Source: Microvirga flavescens
GTDB taxonomy: Bacteria > Pseudomonadota > Alphaproteobacteria > Rhizobiales > Beijerinckiaceae
Length of the DNA stretch: 64,000 nt
Direction of reading: 5' to 3'
NCBI RefSeq assembly: GCF_003290125.1
Contig: NZ_QMKH01000004.1
Span: 1 to 64,000 of the forward strand
Shown here piece by piece: positions 40,089 to 49,080 of the stretch. The first letter of the stretch is position 1. Each line of letters begins with the position of its first letter. Under the pieces are notes generated by a model, which was given only the letters and a program-made list of their open reading frames with translations, was not told where the DNA came from and ran no database searches. Both the position numbers and the translations under genes were made by a program.

Positions 40089-41185
40089 TGGGAGGCGGAG
40101 GCGATCTCATCATGAACGCGCTTCCGCTGCCGGTGCTGACAATCGGTGAGGACGGTCACGTTCTTAACGCCAACTCCGCGGCTGAAGTCTTCTTCGAGAT
40201 GAGCCTGCGCGTGATGCAGCGCCAGCGGCTCAACGATTTCATCCCTTACGGTTCACCGATCCTCGCCTTGATAGAGGACGTGCGGAAGCGCGGCGCCGGC
40301 GTCAGCGAGCATCGGATCGACATCGGCTCCCCACGCATCGGGGCCGAGCGGATCGTCGATGTGTTTGCGACGCCTTTGGGCGATCACAGCGACGGCGTTG
40401 TTGTCATGCTTCAGGAGCGCACGATTGCCGAGAAGATGGATCGTCAATTGACCCATCGTGGGGCCGCGCGCTCGATCACGGCGCTGGGCGCCATGCTCGC
40501 GCATGAGATCAAGAATCCTCTTTCCGGAATCCGTGGTGCTGCGCAATTGCTGGAGCAGTCGGCCGGCGAGGACGATCGCCTCCTGACACGCCTGATTTGC
40601 GACGAGACGGACCGGATCGTGAAGCTCGTCGAGCGCATGGAGCTTTTCGGAGAGGAGCGTCCCATCGAGCGCGGTCCCGTCAACGTCCACGGGGTTCTTG
40701 ATCATGTGAAGCGGCTCGCGCAGTCGGGCTTTGCGCGCCATATCCGTTTCGTCGAGAGCTACGATCCGTCCCTGCCGCCGGTTCTGGGGAACCGCGATCA
40801 ACTCATTCAGGTCATCCTGAATCTCGTCAAGAACGCGGCTGAAGCCATCGGCATGGACAGCCCCGATGGCGAGATTGCGCTTGGTACGGCCTTCCGGACC
40901 GGCGTGCGCCTGCAAGTGCCGGGGTCGCGCGAGCGCGTCAGCCTGCCTATCGAGGTGAGCATTCGCGACAACGGGCCGGGCATTCCCTCGGACCTTGTGG
41001 GCGATCTTTTCGATCCGTTCGTGACGACGAAGGCGCAAGGGAGCGGCCTCGGGCTTGCTCTCGCTGCGAAGATCGTCGGCGATCACGGCGGGATCATCGA
41101 ATGCGACCCCGCTCCCCGCCGCACAACCTTCCGAATTCTGTTGCCGATGCATCGCGCCGATGACGGCCGGGGATCGGATCATTGA
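40088..41185 (+). CDS. ntrB: Nitrogen sensor histidine kinase NtrB (GlnL)
   Basis: 365 residues from ATG 40088, overlapping dusB; another ATG lies at 40112. Seen: an N-terminal PAS-like domain (~9-115, [20 protein letters not shown]), the phospho-accepting H-box [20 protein letters not shown] (~135-155), the N-box [15 protein letters not shown]1 IRDNGPGIP and G2 [11 protein letters not shown]. No membrane segment, so it is cytosolic. Known: PII controls NtrB, which phosphorylates or dephosphorylates NtrC. Confidence 0.95.
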   Translation: MGGGGDLIMNALPLPVLTIGEDGHVLNANSAAEVFFEMSLRVMQRQRLNDFIPYGSPILALIEDVRKRGAGVSEHRIDIGSPRIGAERIVDVFATPLGDHSDGVVVMLQERTIAEKMDRQLTHRGAARSITALGAMLAHEIKNPLSGIRGAAQLLEQSAGEDDRLLTRLICDETDRIVKLVERMELFGEERPIERGPVNVHGVLDHVKRLAQSGFARHIRFVESYDPSLPPVLGNRDQLIQVILNLVKNAAEAIGMDSPDGEIALGTAFRTGVRLQVPGSRERVSLPIEVSIRDNGPGIPSDLVGDLFDPFVTTKAQGSGLGLALAAKIVGDHGGIIECDPAPRRTTFRILLPMHRADDGRGSDH

Positions 41186-41194
41186 GGACCGACC

Positions 41195-42652
41195 ATGCCA
41201 AGCGGACACATTCTCCTCGCTGACGACGACGCCGCCATCCGGACGGTCCTGAATCAGGCTCTCTCCCGGGCCGGTTACGAGGTTCGCTCCACCAGCAACG
41301 CCGCGACGCTCTGGCGATGGGTGGCGCAAGGCGAGGGGGATCTCGTCATCACCGACGTCGTGATGCCCGACGAAAACGCTTTCGATCTTCTGCCTCGCAT
41401 CAAGAAACTGCGCCCGGACCTGCCGATCATCGTCATGAGCGCGCAAAACACGTTCATGACGGCGATCAAGGCCTCCGAGCGCGGAGCATACGAGTATCTG
41501 CCGAAGCCCTTCGATCTTAAGGAGCTCGTAGCCGTTGTCGGGCGCGCGCTTTCGCGCCCGCGGGCACTCTCCAGCGTGCAGCCGACGGCCGACAACGAGG
41601 ATATTCCGCTCGTCGGACGCTCTTCGGCGATGCAGGAAATCTACCGCGCCCTCGCGCGGCTCATGCCGACGGATCTCACCGTGATGATTACGGGTGAATC
41701 CGGAACGGGTAAGGAGCTCGTCGCTCGCGCGTTGCACGATTACGGCAAGCGCCGGCAGGGGCCGTTTGTCGCCGTCAACATGGCGGCCATTCCGCGTGAA
41801 CTCATCGAGTCCGAACTCTTCGGCCACGAAAAGGGAGCCTTCACAGGCGCGACATCCCGCAACACCGGCCGTTTCGAGCAGGCCGAGGGCGGCACGCTCT
41901 TCCTCGACGAGATCGGCGACATGCCGATGGAAGCCCAGACCCGGCTCCTGCGTGTTCTGCAACAGGGGGAATATACGACGGTTGGTGGCCGGGTTCCGAT
42001 CAAGACCAATGTCCGTATCGTTGCCGCGACCAACAAGGACTTGCGCATCCTGATTCAACAGGGGCTCTTCCGCGAGGACCTGTTTTTCCGGCTCAACGTG
42101 GTGCCGCTGCGCCTTCCTCCTTTGCGCGAGCGCGTCGAGGATATTCCCGATCTTGCCCGGCACTTTTTCGCGTTGGTGGAAAAGGAAGGGCTTTCCCGCA
42201 AGCAGCTCGATGTCGAGGCCATGGACCGTCTCAAGCGATATCGCTGGCCCGGCAACGTGCGCGAGCTTGAGAACCTGATCCGCCGGCTCGCCGCTCTTTA
42301 TCCGCAGGATACCATTACGGGAGCGATCATCGACGCCGAACTGGACGCGCGGGCCCCGTCATTGCCGCAGGCGGTTGCTGGAAAAACGGCTCTGAAGGTT
42401 GATTCGGAGCCTCTTGCGGACGCCGTGGAGCGCCATCTCGCGGAGTATTTCTCCAACTTCAAGGATTCCCTGCCTCCTCCCGGCCTCTATCACCGAATCC
42501 TGCGGGAGATCGAAGGGCCCTTGATCGGCGCGGCGCTCGCTGCAACGCGCGGAAATCAGATCCGGGCCGCCGAATTGCTCGGAGTGAACCGCAACACTTT
42601 GCGAAAAAAGGTTCGCGACCTTGAACTTCAGGTGATCAAGAGCACGCGCTGA
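41195..42652 (+). CDS. ntrC: Nitrogen response regulator NtrC (GlnG)
   Basis: 485 residues. Seen: a receiver domain (~1-120, [11 protein letters not shown], phospho-Asp in [21 protein letters not shown]), an AAA+ domain (~145-385) with Walker [16 protein letters not shown], the intact sigma-54 contact loop EKGAFTGA (~213), Walker [12 protein letters not shown] and arginine finger region, and a C-terminal Fis-type HTH (~440-480, [20 protein letters not shown]). Activates sigma-54 promoters under nitrogen limitation. Confidence 0.97.
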   Translation: MPSGHILLADDDAAIRTVLNQALSRAGYEVRSTSNAATLWRWVAQGEGDLVITDVVMPDENAFDLLPRIKKLRPDLPIIVMSAQNTFMTAIKASERGAYEYLPKPFDLKELVAVVGRALSRPRALSSVQPTADNEDIPLVGRSSAMQEIYRALARLMPTDLTVMITGESGTGKELVARALHDYGKRRQGPFVAVNMAAIPRELIESELFGHEKGAFTGATSRNTGRFEQAEGGTLFLDEIGDMPMEAQTRLLRVLQQGEYTTVGGRVPIKTNVRIVAATNKDLRILIQQGLFREDLFFRLNVVPLRLPPLRERVEDIPDLARHFFALVEKEGLSRKQLDVEAMDRLKRYRWPGNVRELENLIRRLAALYPQDTITGAIIDAELDARAPSLPQAVAGKTALKVDSEPLADAVERHLAEYFSNFKDSLPPPGLYHRILREIEGPLIGAALAATRGNQIRAAELLGVNRNTLRKKVRDLELQVIKSTR

Positions 42653-42720
42653 GCGGCAACCGCCTGTAATAATTTGACCACAGTGTTGTGTTGGTGCATC
42701 ACCGCAGGAACCGGCTAAGG

Positions 42721-45000
42721 ATGAATGGGCCGGGCAAGGTGGAACTGTCTGTTTTGACCAGCCTCGACACACAAGCACAACGGCAGCTCGCCGAAACTGG
42801 CCAGCAGGGGCCGGGATGGCTCGGGCCCATCGCGGTGCTGGCGGCTTTGACCTCGGCGCTGACAACGTTTCTTGTTCTCGCGGGACTGACGCCCATTCTG
42901 CCGACCCATGACGTGGTCATCTGGGTCTTCATCCTCAACGGCGCCTTGATCCTGGTCCTGCTTGGTGTTGTTGCCTGGCAGACCAAGAGGCTGATGCGGG
43001 AACGCAGGGTAGGGGCCGCCGCCGCCGGGTTGCACATCCGCGTCGTCAGCCTCTTCAGTCTCGTCGCGGTTCTTCCGGCAATTCTGGTCGCTGTCGTGGC
43101 GACGGTGACCCTGGAGCGCGGCCTCGATCCCTGGTTCACCGGCTCGATCAAGGGGCTGATGACCAACACCGTCGAGATCGCCCGCGCTTATCGTGAAACC
43201 CAATGCCGGACCCTCGCCCGGGAAACTCAGTTGATGGCGGCGGACCTCAACCGGGCCAAGGTCCTGTACGACGCGGACCGCAAGGTCTTTCACGATTTCC
43301 TGAATTCCCGGGCGGTCTTTCTCGGGTTTCCTGTGGCGATGATCCTGGAGCCGAATGGGAGCGTCGTCGACAAGATCGAACCGCGCCCCATCGAAGGGAT
43401 GCCGATGCCGTCCGCAGCGGATCTCGATGATGCCAACGAGACAGAGGCGCTATGCCTGTTCCCGCGCAGTGGCAACGTGTTCCGCTCTCTGTTGAAGCTT
43501 CAGGCGCACGATGGACGAATTCTTTACGTCGCCCGTGAGGTCGATCCGCGTGCTGTCGAGTTCCCTCAGATCGCGGAGGCGGGTGTCGCCATCTACGAGG
43601 CTTTGGAGCAGAAGAAAGTCGGCATTCAGGTCGCCTTTGCGTCCATGTTCACGCTGATCGCGCTGATCGTTCTGTTGTCCGCGATCTGGTTCGGCCTCAA
43701 TTTCGCGAACCGTCTCGTCGCTCCGATCCGGCGACTGATCTATGCGACGGACCAGGTGGCCACCGGTAATTTCTATGTGCAGGTGCCGGTGAAGCGCGGT
43801 GAGGGCGATCTCGCGCATCTTGGCGAAACCTTCAACAAGATGACTTCAGAGCTTCGTCATCAGCATGACGGCCTGACGGCTGCGAGCGAGCTGATCGACC
43901 GCCGGCGTTTGTTTACAGAGGCCGTGCTGGCCGGAGTGTCCGCAGGCGTCATCGGCATCGATGCGCGGGGCAACATCACCATCGTGAATCCTTCGACCGA
44001 AGCGCTCCTTGCGACCTCCGGCGAGGAGCTTCTCGGGCGCCAGATCGGGGCGGTCCTGCCGGAGGTTTTGAATCTCGTAGAGGAGATGAAAAGTTCGCGG
44101 CAACGAATTCTGCAGAAACAGATTTTGATCACGAGGCGGGGCAAGGAAAGAACCCTCAACGTGCGCATTGCGAGCGAGCAGGCGCGCAGTGAGGAAGGCG
44201 ATCTCGTCATCACTCTGGACGATATTACCGATCTCGTCACGGCGCAGCGAACCTCCGCATGGGCCGACGTTGCGCGTCGCATCGCTCATGAAATCAAGAA
44301 CCCGCTCACGCCGATCCAGCTCTCGGCCGAGCGCATCCGCCGCAAGTACGGCAAGGTGATCACCACGGACCGGGAAGTCTTCGACCAATGCACCGACACC
44401 ATCGTGAGGCAGGTCGACGACATCAAGCGAATGGTCGACGAGTTCTCCTCCTTCGCGCGGATGCCGAAGCCCAAGATCGGGGATGAGGATCTCAATGAAA
44501 CGATCCGGCAGGTCGTTTTCATGATGCGCATTGCGCATACCGACATTCAGTTCACCGATCTTCTGCCGCACCATCCCGTCGTCGTCCCCATCGACCGGCG
44601 GCTTCTGTCGCAGGCTGTGACAAATATCGTGAAGAACGCCACGGAAGCGATTGCCGCTGTTCCGGAGAACGAGCGCGGGCCGGGGCAGATTTCGGTGGCG
44701 CTCGACGATAGCCATGCCGATTTTCTGGTCATCGAGATTACGGACAACGGCAAGGGCTTTCCGGTCGAGGGGCGTCAGCGGCTGCTGGAGCCTTACATGA
44801 CCACGCGCGAAGGCGGGACGGGGCTTGGACTGCCTATCGTCAGCAAGATTTTGGAAGACCACGGTGGTGGCATGGAACTCGTCGACAATCCCGCGGGGCG
44901 CGGGGGACGAGTGCGGATGTGGATTCCGAAGGCGGGATTTGCCGTCTCGGACACGTCCGAAACCCAAGCCGACCGTGAAAAGAACAGGGCAAGCTCATGA
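42721..45000 (+). CDS. ntrY: Membrane sensor kinase NtrY
   Basis: 759 residues from ATG 42721 (AAGG just upstream); a TTG at 42688 would add 11 basic residues. Seen: about three N-terminal membrane helices (~27-110: WLGPIAVLAALTSALTTFLV, VIWVFILNGALILVLLGVVA, VVSLFSLVAVLPAILVAVVA), a periplasmic domain (~125-290), a further helix (~300-325 FASMFTLIALIVLLSAIWFGL), HAMP (~325-380), PAS (~395-490) and a kinase with H-box [21 protein letters not shown]-box and G-boxes (ITDNGKGFP, GGTGLGLPIV). Partner of ntrX, whose start overlaps its stop (ATGA). Confidence 0.95.
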   Translation: MNGPGKVELSVLTSLDTQAQRQLAETGQQGPGWLGPIAVLAALTSALTTFLVLAGLTPILPTHDVVIWVFILNGALILVLLGVVAWQTKRLMRERRVGAAAAGLHIRVVSLFSLVAVLPAILVAVVATVTLERGLDPWFTGSIKGLMTNTVEIARAYRETQCRTLARETQLMAADLNRAKVLYDADRKVFHDFLNSRAVFLGFPVAMILEPNGSVVDKIEPRPIEGMPMPSAADLDDANETEALCLFPRSGNVFRSLLKLQAHDGRILYVAREVDPRAVEFPQIAEAGVAIYEALEQKKVGIQVAFASMFTLIALIVLLSAIWFGLNFANRLVAPIRRLIYATDQVATGNFYVQVPVKRGEGDLAHLGETFNKMTSELRHQHDGLTAASELIDRRRLFTEAVLAGVSAGVIGIDARGNITIVNPSTEALLATSGEELLGRQIGAVLPEVLNLVEEMKSSRQRILQKQILITRRGKERTLNVRIASEQARSEEGDLVITLDDITDLVTAQRTSAWADVARRIAHEIKNPLTPIQLSAERIRRKYGKVITTDREVFDQCTDTIVRQVDDIKRMVDEFSSFARMPKPKIGDEDLNETIRQVVFMMRIAHTDIQFTDLLPHHPVVVPIDRRLLSQAVTNIVKNATEAIAAVPENERGPGQISVALDDSHADFLVIEITDNGKGFPVEGRQRLLEPYMTTREGGTGLGLPIVSKILEDHGGGMELVDNPAGRGGRVRMWIPKAGFAVSDTSETQADREKNRASS

Positions 45001-46367
45001 GCGCCGATATTCTGATTGTCGATGATGAGATCGATATTCGAGACCTTGTCGCAGGTATTCTTGAAGACGAGGGGCACCGGACCCGGACGGCGGGCTCGTC
45101 CGACGAGGCGCTTGCGGCCATCGAGGCGCGGCGGCCGCACTTGGTCTTTCTCGACATCTGGCTGCAGGGAAGCCGCCTTGACGGATTGCAGGTTCTCGAC
45201 CTGATCAAGGCGCAGCATCCCGACCTGCCGGTGGTGATGATCTCGGGGCACGGCAATATCGAAACCGCCGTTTCCGCCATCAAGGCCGGCGCATACGACT
45301 TTATCGAAAAGCCGTTCAAGGCGGACCGCCTGGTGCTGGTGGCTGAGCGGGCTCTCGAGGCCTCCCGTCTCAAGCGTGAGGTGCGTGATCTTCGTGCACG
45401 GTCGATCCAGGCAGACCGCGTCATGGGCAAGTCGATTGCTGTCAATCAGCTTCGGCAGGCCATCGAGCGCGCTGCTCCGACGAACGCGCGCATCCTTGTG
45501 ACCGGTGCTCCGGGCTCGGGCAAAGAGCTTGCGGCGAGGACGATCCACTCCCTGTCGAGCCGGGCGAACGGCGCCTTCGTCGTACTGCCTGCCGCGACGA
45601 TTACGCCGGACAACATGGAGGCGGAGCTCTTCGGCATCGAAAGCGGTGACGGTCGCGGACGCCGCATCGGGGCGTTGGAAGAGGCGCATGGCGGAACGCT
45701 TTACATCGACGAGATCGCCGATATGCCGCGCGAGACCCAGAACCGCATCCTGCGCGTGCTGGTCGACCAGAACTTTCAGAGGGTCGGGGGAACGGCGCGC
45801 GTTCATGTGGATGTGCGCCTCATCTCCTCTTCAAGCCGGGATCTCGGGGCCGAAATCGCGGCAGGGCGCTTCCGCGAAGACCTGTTCCATCGCCTCGGCG
45901 TGATCCCGATCCGCGTGCCGTCTCTGGCCGAGCATCGAGAGGACGTGCCGGAGTTGATCGAGTTCTTCATGGACCAGATTTCGGCGGCGACCGGTCTTTC
46001 CAAGCGCCATATTGCCGACGATGCGATGGCCGTTCTGCAGTCGCATGACTGGCCGGGCAATGTCCGGCAACTCCGCAATAATGTGGAGCGACTGATGATT
46101 CTGAGTTCCGGCGAGCCGGATGCAGCCATTACGGCCGACATGCTTCCTGCCGAACTCGGCAGCCTCGTACCGACGACCCCTGCGGGATCCGGTGGCGAGA
46201 AACTGATGAGCCTGCCGCTGCGTGATGCCCGTGAAATTTTTGAGCGTGAATACCTGCTCGCCCAGATCGCCCGTTTCAGCGGCAACATATCGCGTACGGC
46301 CGAATTCATCGGCATGGAGCGGTCCGCCCTGCACCGCAAGCTCAAGTCCTTGGGGATCGGCGGCTGA
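44997..46367 (+). CDS. ntrX: Response regulator NtrX, lacking the GAFTGA loop
   Basis: 456 residues. Seen: a receiver domain (~1-120, DILIVDDEIDIRDLV, phospho-Asp in LVFLDIWLQG), an AAA+ domain with Walker A VTGAPGSGKELAART (~165), Walker B GGTLYIDEIAD, and a C-terminal Fis HTH (~420-455, GNISRTAEFIGMERSALHRK). Where sigma-54 activators have GAFTGA, this chain reads ELFGIESGDGRGRRIGALE, so the sigma-54 contact loop is missing. Known: alphaproteobacterial NtrX proteins often lack it and act at sigma-70 promoters. Confidence 0.95.
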   Translation: MSADILIVDDEIDIRDLVAGILEDEGHRTRTAGSSDEALAAIEARRPHLVFLDIWLQGSRLDGLQVLDLIKAQHPDLPVVMISGHGNIETAVSAIKAGAYDFIEKPFKADRLVLVAERALEASRLKREVRDLRARSIQADRVMGKSIAVNQLRQAIERAAPTNARILVTGAPGSGKELAARTIHSLSSRANGAFVVLPAATITPDNMEAELFGIESGDGRGRRIGALEEAHGGTLYIDEIADMPRETQNRILRVLVDQNFQRVGGTARVHVDVRLISSSSRDLGAEIAAGRFREDLFHRLGVIPIRVPSLAEHREDVPELIEFFMDQISAATGLSKRHIADDAMAVLQSHDWPGNVRQLRNNVERLMILSSGEPDAAITADMLPAELGSLVPTTPAGSGGEKLMSLPLRDAREIFEREYLLAQIARFSGNISRTAEFIGMERSALHRKLKSLGIGG

Positions 46368-46532
46368 GGGGCGATCCACGGAAAAAAGGCATAATATCGG
46401 GCAAGCCTCTTGCGTAACGGCAAGGTTCGCCCTGTAATAAGAGTGCCGGTCAGCGACCGCACGGATGCGGACAAGCAATATGAACAGCCCTATAGCCAAG
46501 ATCGGCGGCGACGGGCTGGCGAGGCAACTTCA

Positions 46533-46790
46533 ATGGCGGGTGAACGCGCTCAAAATCTTCAGGACACGTTTCTTAATTACGTGCGGAAGAACAAGATCCC
46601 TCTCACGATCTTTCTCGTAAACGGGGTAAAACTTCAGGGCGTTGTCACTTGGTTCGATAATTTCTGCGTTCTGCTTCGTCGCGACGGGCACTCGCAGTTG
46701 GTCTACAAGCACGCCATTTCCACGATCATGCCGGGACAGCCCGTCCAGCTCTTCGACCAGGACGACCCGACCGGCGGCGAGAAGGCCTGA
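46533..46790 (+). CDS. hfq: RNA chaperone Hfq
   Basis: 85 residues from ATG 46533, at the canonical [20 protein letters not shown] start; the frame runs further upstream without the family pattern. Seen: Sm1 ([20 protein letters not shown]), the RNA-binding [12 protein letters not shown] and Sm2 ([10 protein letters not shown]). The C-tail is short (about 15 residues), as in alphaproteobacteria. Next gene hflX starts 1 base after the stop. Confidence 0.97.
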   Translation: MAGERAQNLQDTFLNYVRKNKIPLTIFLVNGVKLQGVVTWFDNFCVLLRRDGHSQLVYKHAISTIMPGQPVQLFDQDDPTGGEKA

Positions 46791-46791
46791 T

Positions 46792-48192
46792 TTGACCGAA
46801 CCCCGGTCCCCCGGAGAACAGCGCCTCAGTCAATTGGCTGAGCCAGAGAAGGATGTAGCCGCAGGCACGCGCACGCTTGTCGTCGGCCCTTATCTGACGC
46901 GCCGTCCGCGTGGCGGGGCTGCCATCGAGGGACAATCGGTTAACCCGCGCCCCATCGAGGCCCGGCTCGAAGAGGCTGTGGGCCTCGCTGGGGCCATCGA
47001 TCTCCATATTGTCAACGCGCTGATCGCACAGCTTTCCTCGCCACGGCCCTCGACCTTCATCGGCAGCGGCAAGGTCGAGGAGCTGGGCGGGCTCATTCGC
47101 GCGGAAGAGATCGGGCTCGTGGTGATGGATTGCGCCTTGAGCCCGATCCAACAACGCAATTTGGAAAAGGCCTGGGGTGCGAAAGTCATCGACCGGACCG
47201 GGCTCATTCTTGAAATCTTCGGTCGACGGGCGCGGACCAAAGAGGGCACTCTTCAGGTCGAACTGGCCCATCTTGCCTACCAGAAGGGCCGCCTCGTCCG
47301 GTCCTGGACCCACCTGGAGCGCCAACGTGGTGGCTTCGGCTTCCTTGGCGGCCCGGGCGAGACGCAGATCGAAGCCGACCGGCGCATGATTCAAGAGCGG
47401 ATGAAGCGGATCGAGCGGGAGCTCGAAACCGTCGTTCAGACCCGCGCGCTCCATCGCGCCAGCCGCCGACGCGTGCCTTATCCGATCGTCGCCCTCGTCG
47501 GCTATACCAACGCCGGAAAATCAACGCTCTTCAATCGCATGACGGAGGCGGAGGTTCTGGCCGAGAACATGCTTTTCGCCACTCTCGATCCGACCTCCCG
47601 CGCCATCGAGTTGCCTTCCGGCGACAAGGCCATTCTCTCCGATACCGTCGGCTTCATTTCCGATTTGCCGACCATGCTCGTCGCCGCCTTCCGCGCGACT
47701 TTGGAGGACGTGGTGGAAGCCGATGTCCTGCTCCATGTGCGCGATGTTTCGCATGGCGAAACGGAGGCCCAGGCCGGCGATGTCGCAACTGTCCTCCGGG
47801 AACTCGGCATCGATCCTGAAGATACGCGGCGCGTTGTCGAGGTCTGGAACAAGGCCGATCTTTTGTCGGAGGACGAGCGCCAGCGTCTTGCCGTTACGTC
47901 GGAGCGTACGGAGGCGGCCCGTCGCCCGATCCTGATTTCGGCGCTGACGGGGGAGGGCATCCCCGAATTGTTGGCGGCAATCAGCATTCACCTCGCCGCC
48001 GAGCGCATGCGCTATGAGGTCGATGTCGCGCCGGAGGATGGTCAGGGCTTTGCCTGGCTTCACGAGAACACCGAAATCGTAAGCCGGAAGGTGACCGAGG
48101 AGGGGCACTCGATCCTTCAGGTTCGGGTTACGTCCGGCAAGGAGCCGCGCTTTCTGGCGCGGTTCCCCCACGCCAAGGCGTTGCCGGGTTAA
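46792..48192 (+). CDS. hflX: Ribosome-associated GTPase HflX
   Basis: 466 residues from TTG 46792, one base after the hfq stop; there is no ATG or GTG nearby in a sensible position, so a TTG start coupled to hfq translation is the best choice. Seen: the HflX N-terminal domain (~30-190, FIGSGKVEELGGLIR, Gly-rich GGFGFLGGPGETQIEADRR), G1 GYTNAGKST (~235), G3 DTVGFISDLP, and G4 NKAD. Known: it rescues stalled or heat-damaged ribosomes by subunit splitting. Its last 4 bases overlap mazG, convergent. Confidence 0.93.
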   Translation: MTEPRSPGEQRLSQLAEPEKDVAAGTRTLVVGPYLTRRPRGGAAIEGQSVNPRPIEARLEEAVGLAGAIDLHIVNALIAQLSSPRPSTFIGSGKVEELGGLIRAEEIGLVVMDCALSPIQQRNLEKAWGAKVIDRTGLILEIFGRRARTKEGTLQVELAHLAYQKGRLVRSWTHLERQRGGFGFLGGPGETQIEADRRMIQERMKRIERELETVVQTRALHRASRRRVPYPIVALVGYTNAGKSTLFNRMTEAEVLAENMLFATLDPTSRAIELPSGDKAILSDTVGFISDLPTMLVAAFRATLEDVVEADVLLHVRDVSHGETEAQAGDVATVLRELGIDPEDTRRVVEVWNKADLLSEDERQRLAVTSERTEAARRPILISALTGEGIPELLAAISIHLAAERMRYEVDVAPEDGQGFAWLHENTEIVSRKVTEEGHSILQVRVTSGKEPRFLARFPHAKALPG

Positions 48193-49019
48193 GGCGAGCC
48201 GCGATCCTTCAATTTCGCCTCGACCCAAAGGTTTTCCATCTCGTCCAGGCTGGCCTCGTCGAGCGTGCGGTTTTTCTCGGCCAGAGCCGTCTCTATCGCT
48301 GAAAACCTGCGCTCGAATTTGGCGTTCGTTCGCCGCAAGGCCGCCTCGGGATCGATGTCGTAATGGCGGGCGAGGTTGGCGACGGCGAAAAGGAGATCGC
48401 CGATCTCATCCTCGATACGGTCGCGAATGCCTGTTTCGGCGGCCTCCTGAACCTCATCGAGTTCTTCGTGGATCTTTGCAACCACCTGCCTCGCTTCGGG
48501 CCAATCGAAGCCGACTTTTGCGGCTTTCGCCGTGAGCTTCTGCGCGCGCGTCAGGCCGGGCAGGGGAGTTGGTATGCCGCCAAGGAAGCCGGTCATGTCC
48601 GGCGGGAGCCCTGCCTTTGCCCGTGCGGCGAGGCGTTCGGCCTTCTCTTCCTGCTTGATCCTGTCCCAGGTGTCCTTGACCTCTTCCGGAGACATGTCGC
48701 GCGCGTCTCCAAAGACATGCGGATGGCGGCGGATGAGCTTCTGCACGATGGCATCGACGACATCGGAGAACGTGAAGAGGTGCTTCTCTTCAGCCATCCG
48801 TGCATGAAAGACGACCTGCAGCAGCAGATCGCCGAGCTCCTCCTTCAGATCGACGAAGTCGCCGCGCTCGATGGCATCGACCACCTCATAAGCTTCTTCG
48901 AGAGTGTAGGGAGCTATGGATGCGAAATCCTGCTCCAGGTCCCACGGGCAACCCGTTTCAGGATGGCGGAGCGCCGCCATGATTTCGAGAAGTCGCTTCA
49001 CTTCGGAGGAGGGCGGCAT
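48189..49019 (-). CDS. mazG: Nucleoside triphosphate pyrophosphohydrolase MazG
   Basis: 276 residues, two MazG domains. Seen: the first domain motif LEEAYEVVDAIERGDF...LKEELGDLLLQVVFHARMAEE (~38-80, ExxE and ExxD metal ligands, quoted in parts) and the second near HEELDEVQEA...RIEDEIGDLLFAVANLARH (~190-225), plus a HPHVFGDA segment. It hydrolyses NTPs to NMP and PPi, a house-cleaning role. Convergent with hflX. Confidence 0.95.
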   Translation of the reverse strand: MPPSSEVKRLLEIMAALRHPETGCPWDLEQDFASIAPYTLEEAYEVVDAIERGDFVDLKEELGDLLLQVVFHARMAEEKHLFTFSDVVDAIVQKLIRRHPHVFGDARDMSPEEVKDTWDRIKQEEKAERLAARAKAGLPPDMTGFLGGIPTPLPGLTRAQKLTAKAAKVGFDWPEARQVVAKIHEELDEVQEAAETGIRDRIEDEIGDLLFAVANLARHYDIDPEAALRRTNAKFERRFSAIETALAEKNRTLDEASLDEMENLWVEAKLKDRGSP

Positions 49020-49080
49020 CGCTCATAGCTCCATACCTGTCCGCACCCCGCATAACGCGAGTTTCGCGGACATGCCAGTG

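Noticed and set aside
40253..42163. Long minus-strand open frame opposite ntrB and ntrC
   Set aside because: Antisense to two unmistakable genes, with no family pattern.
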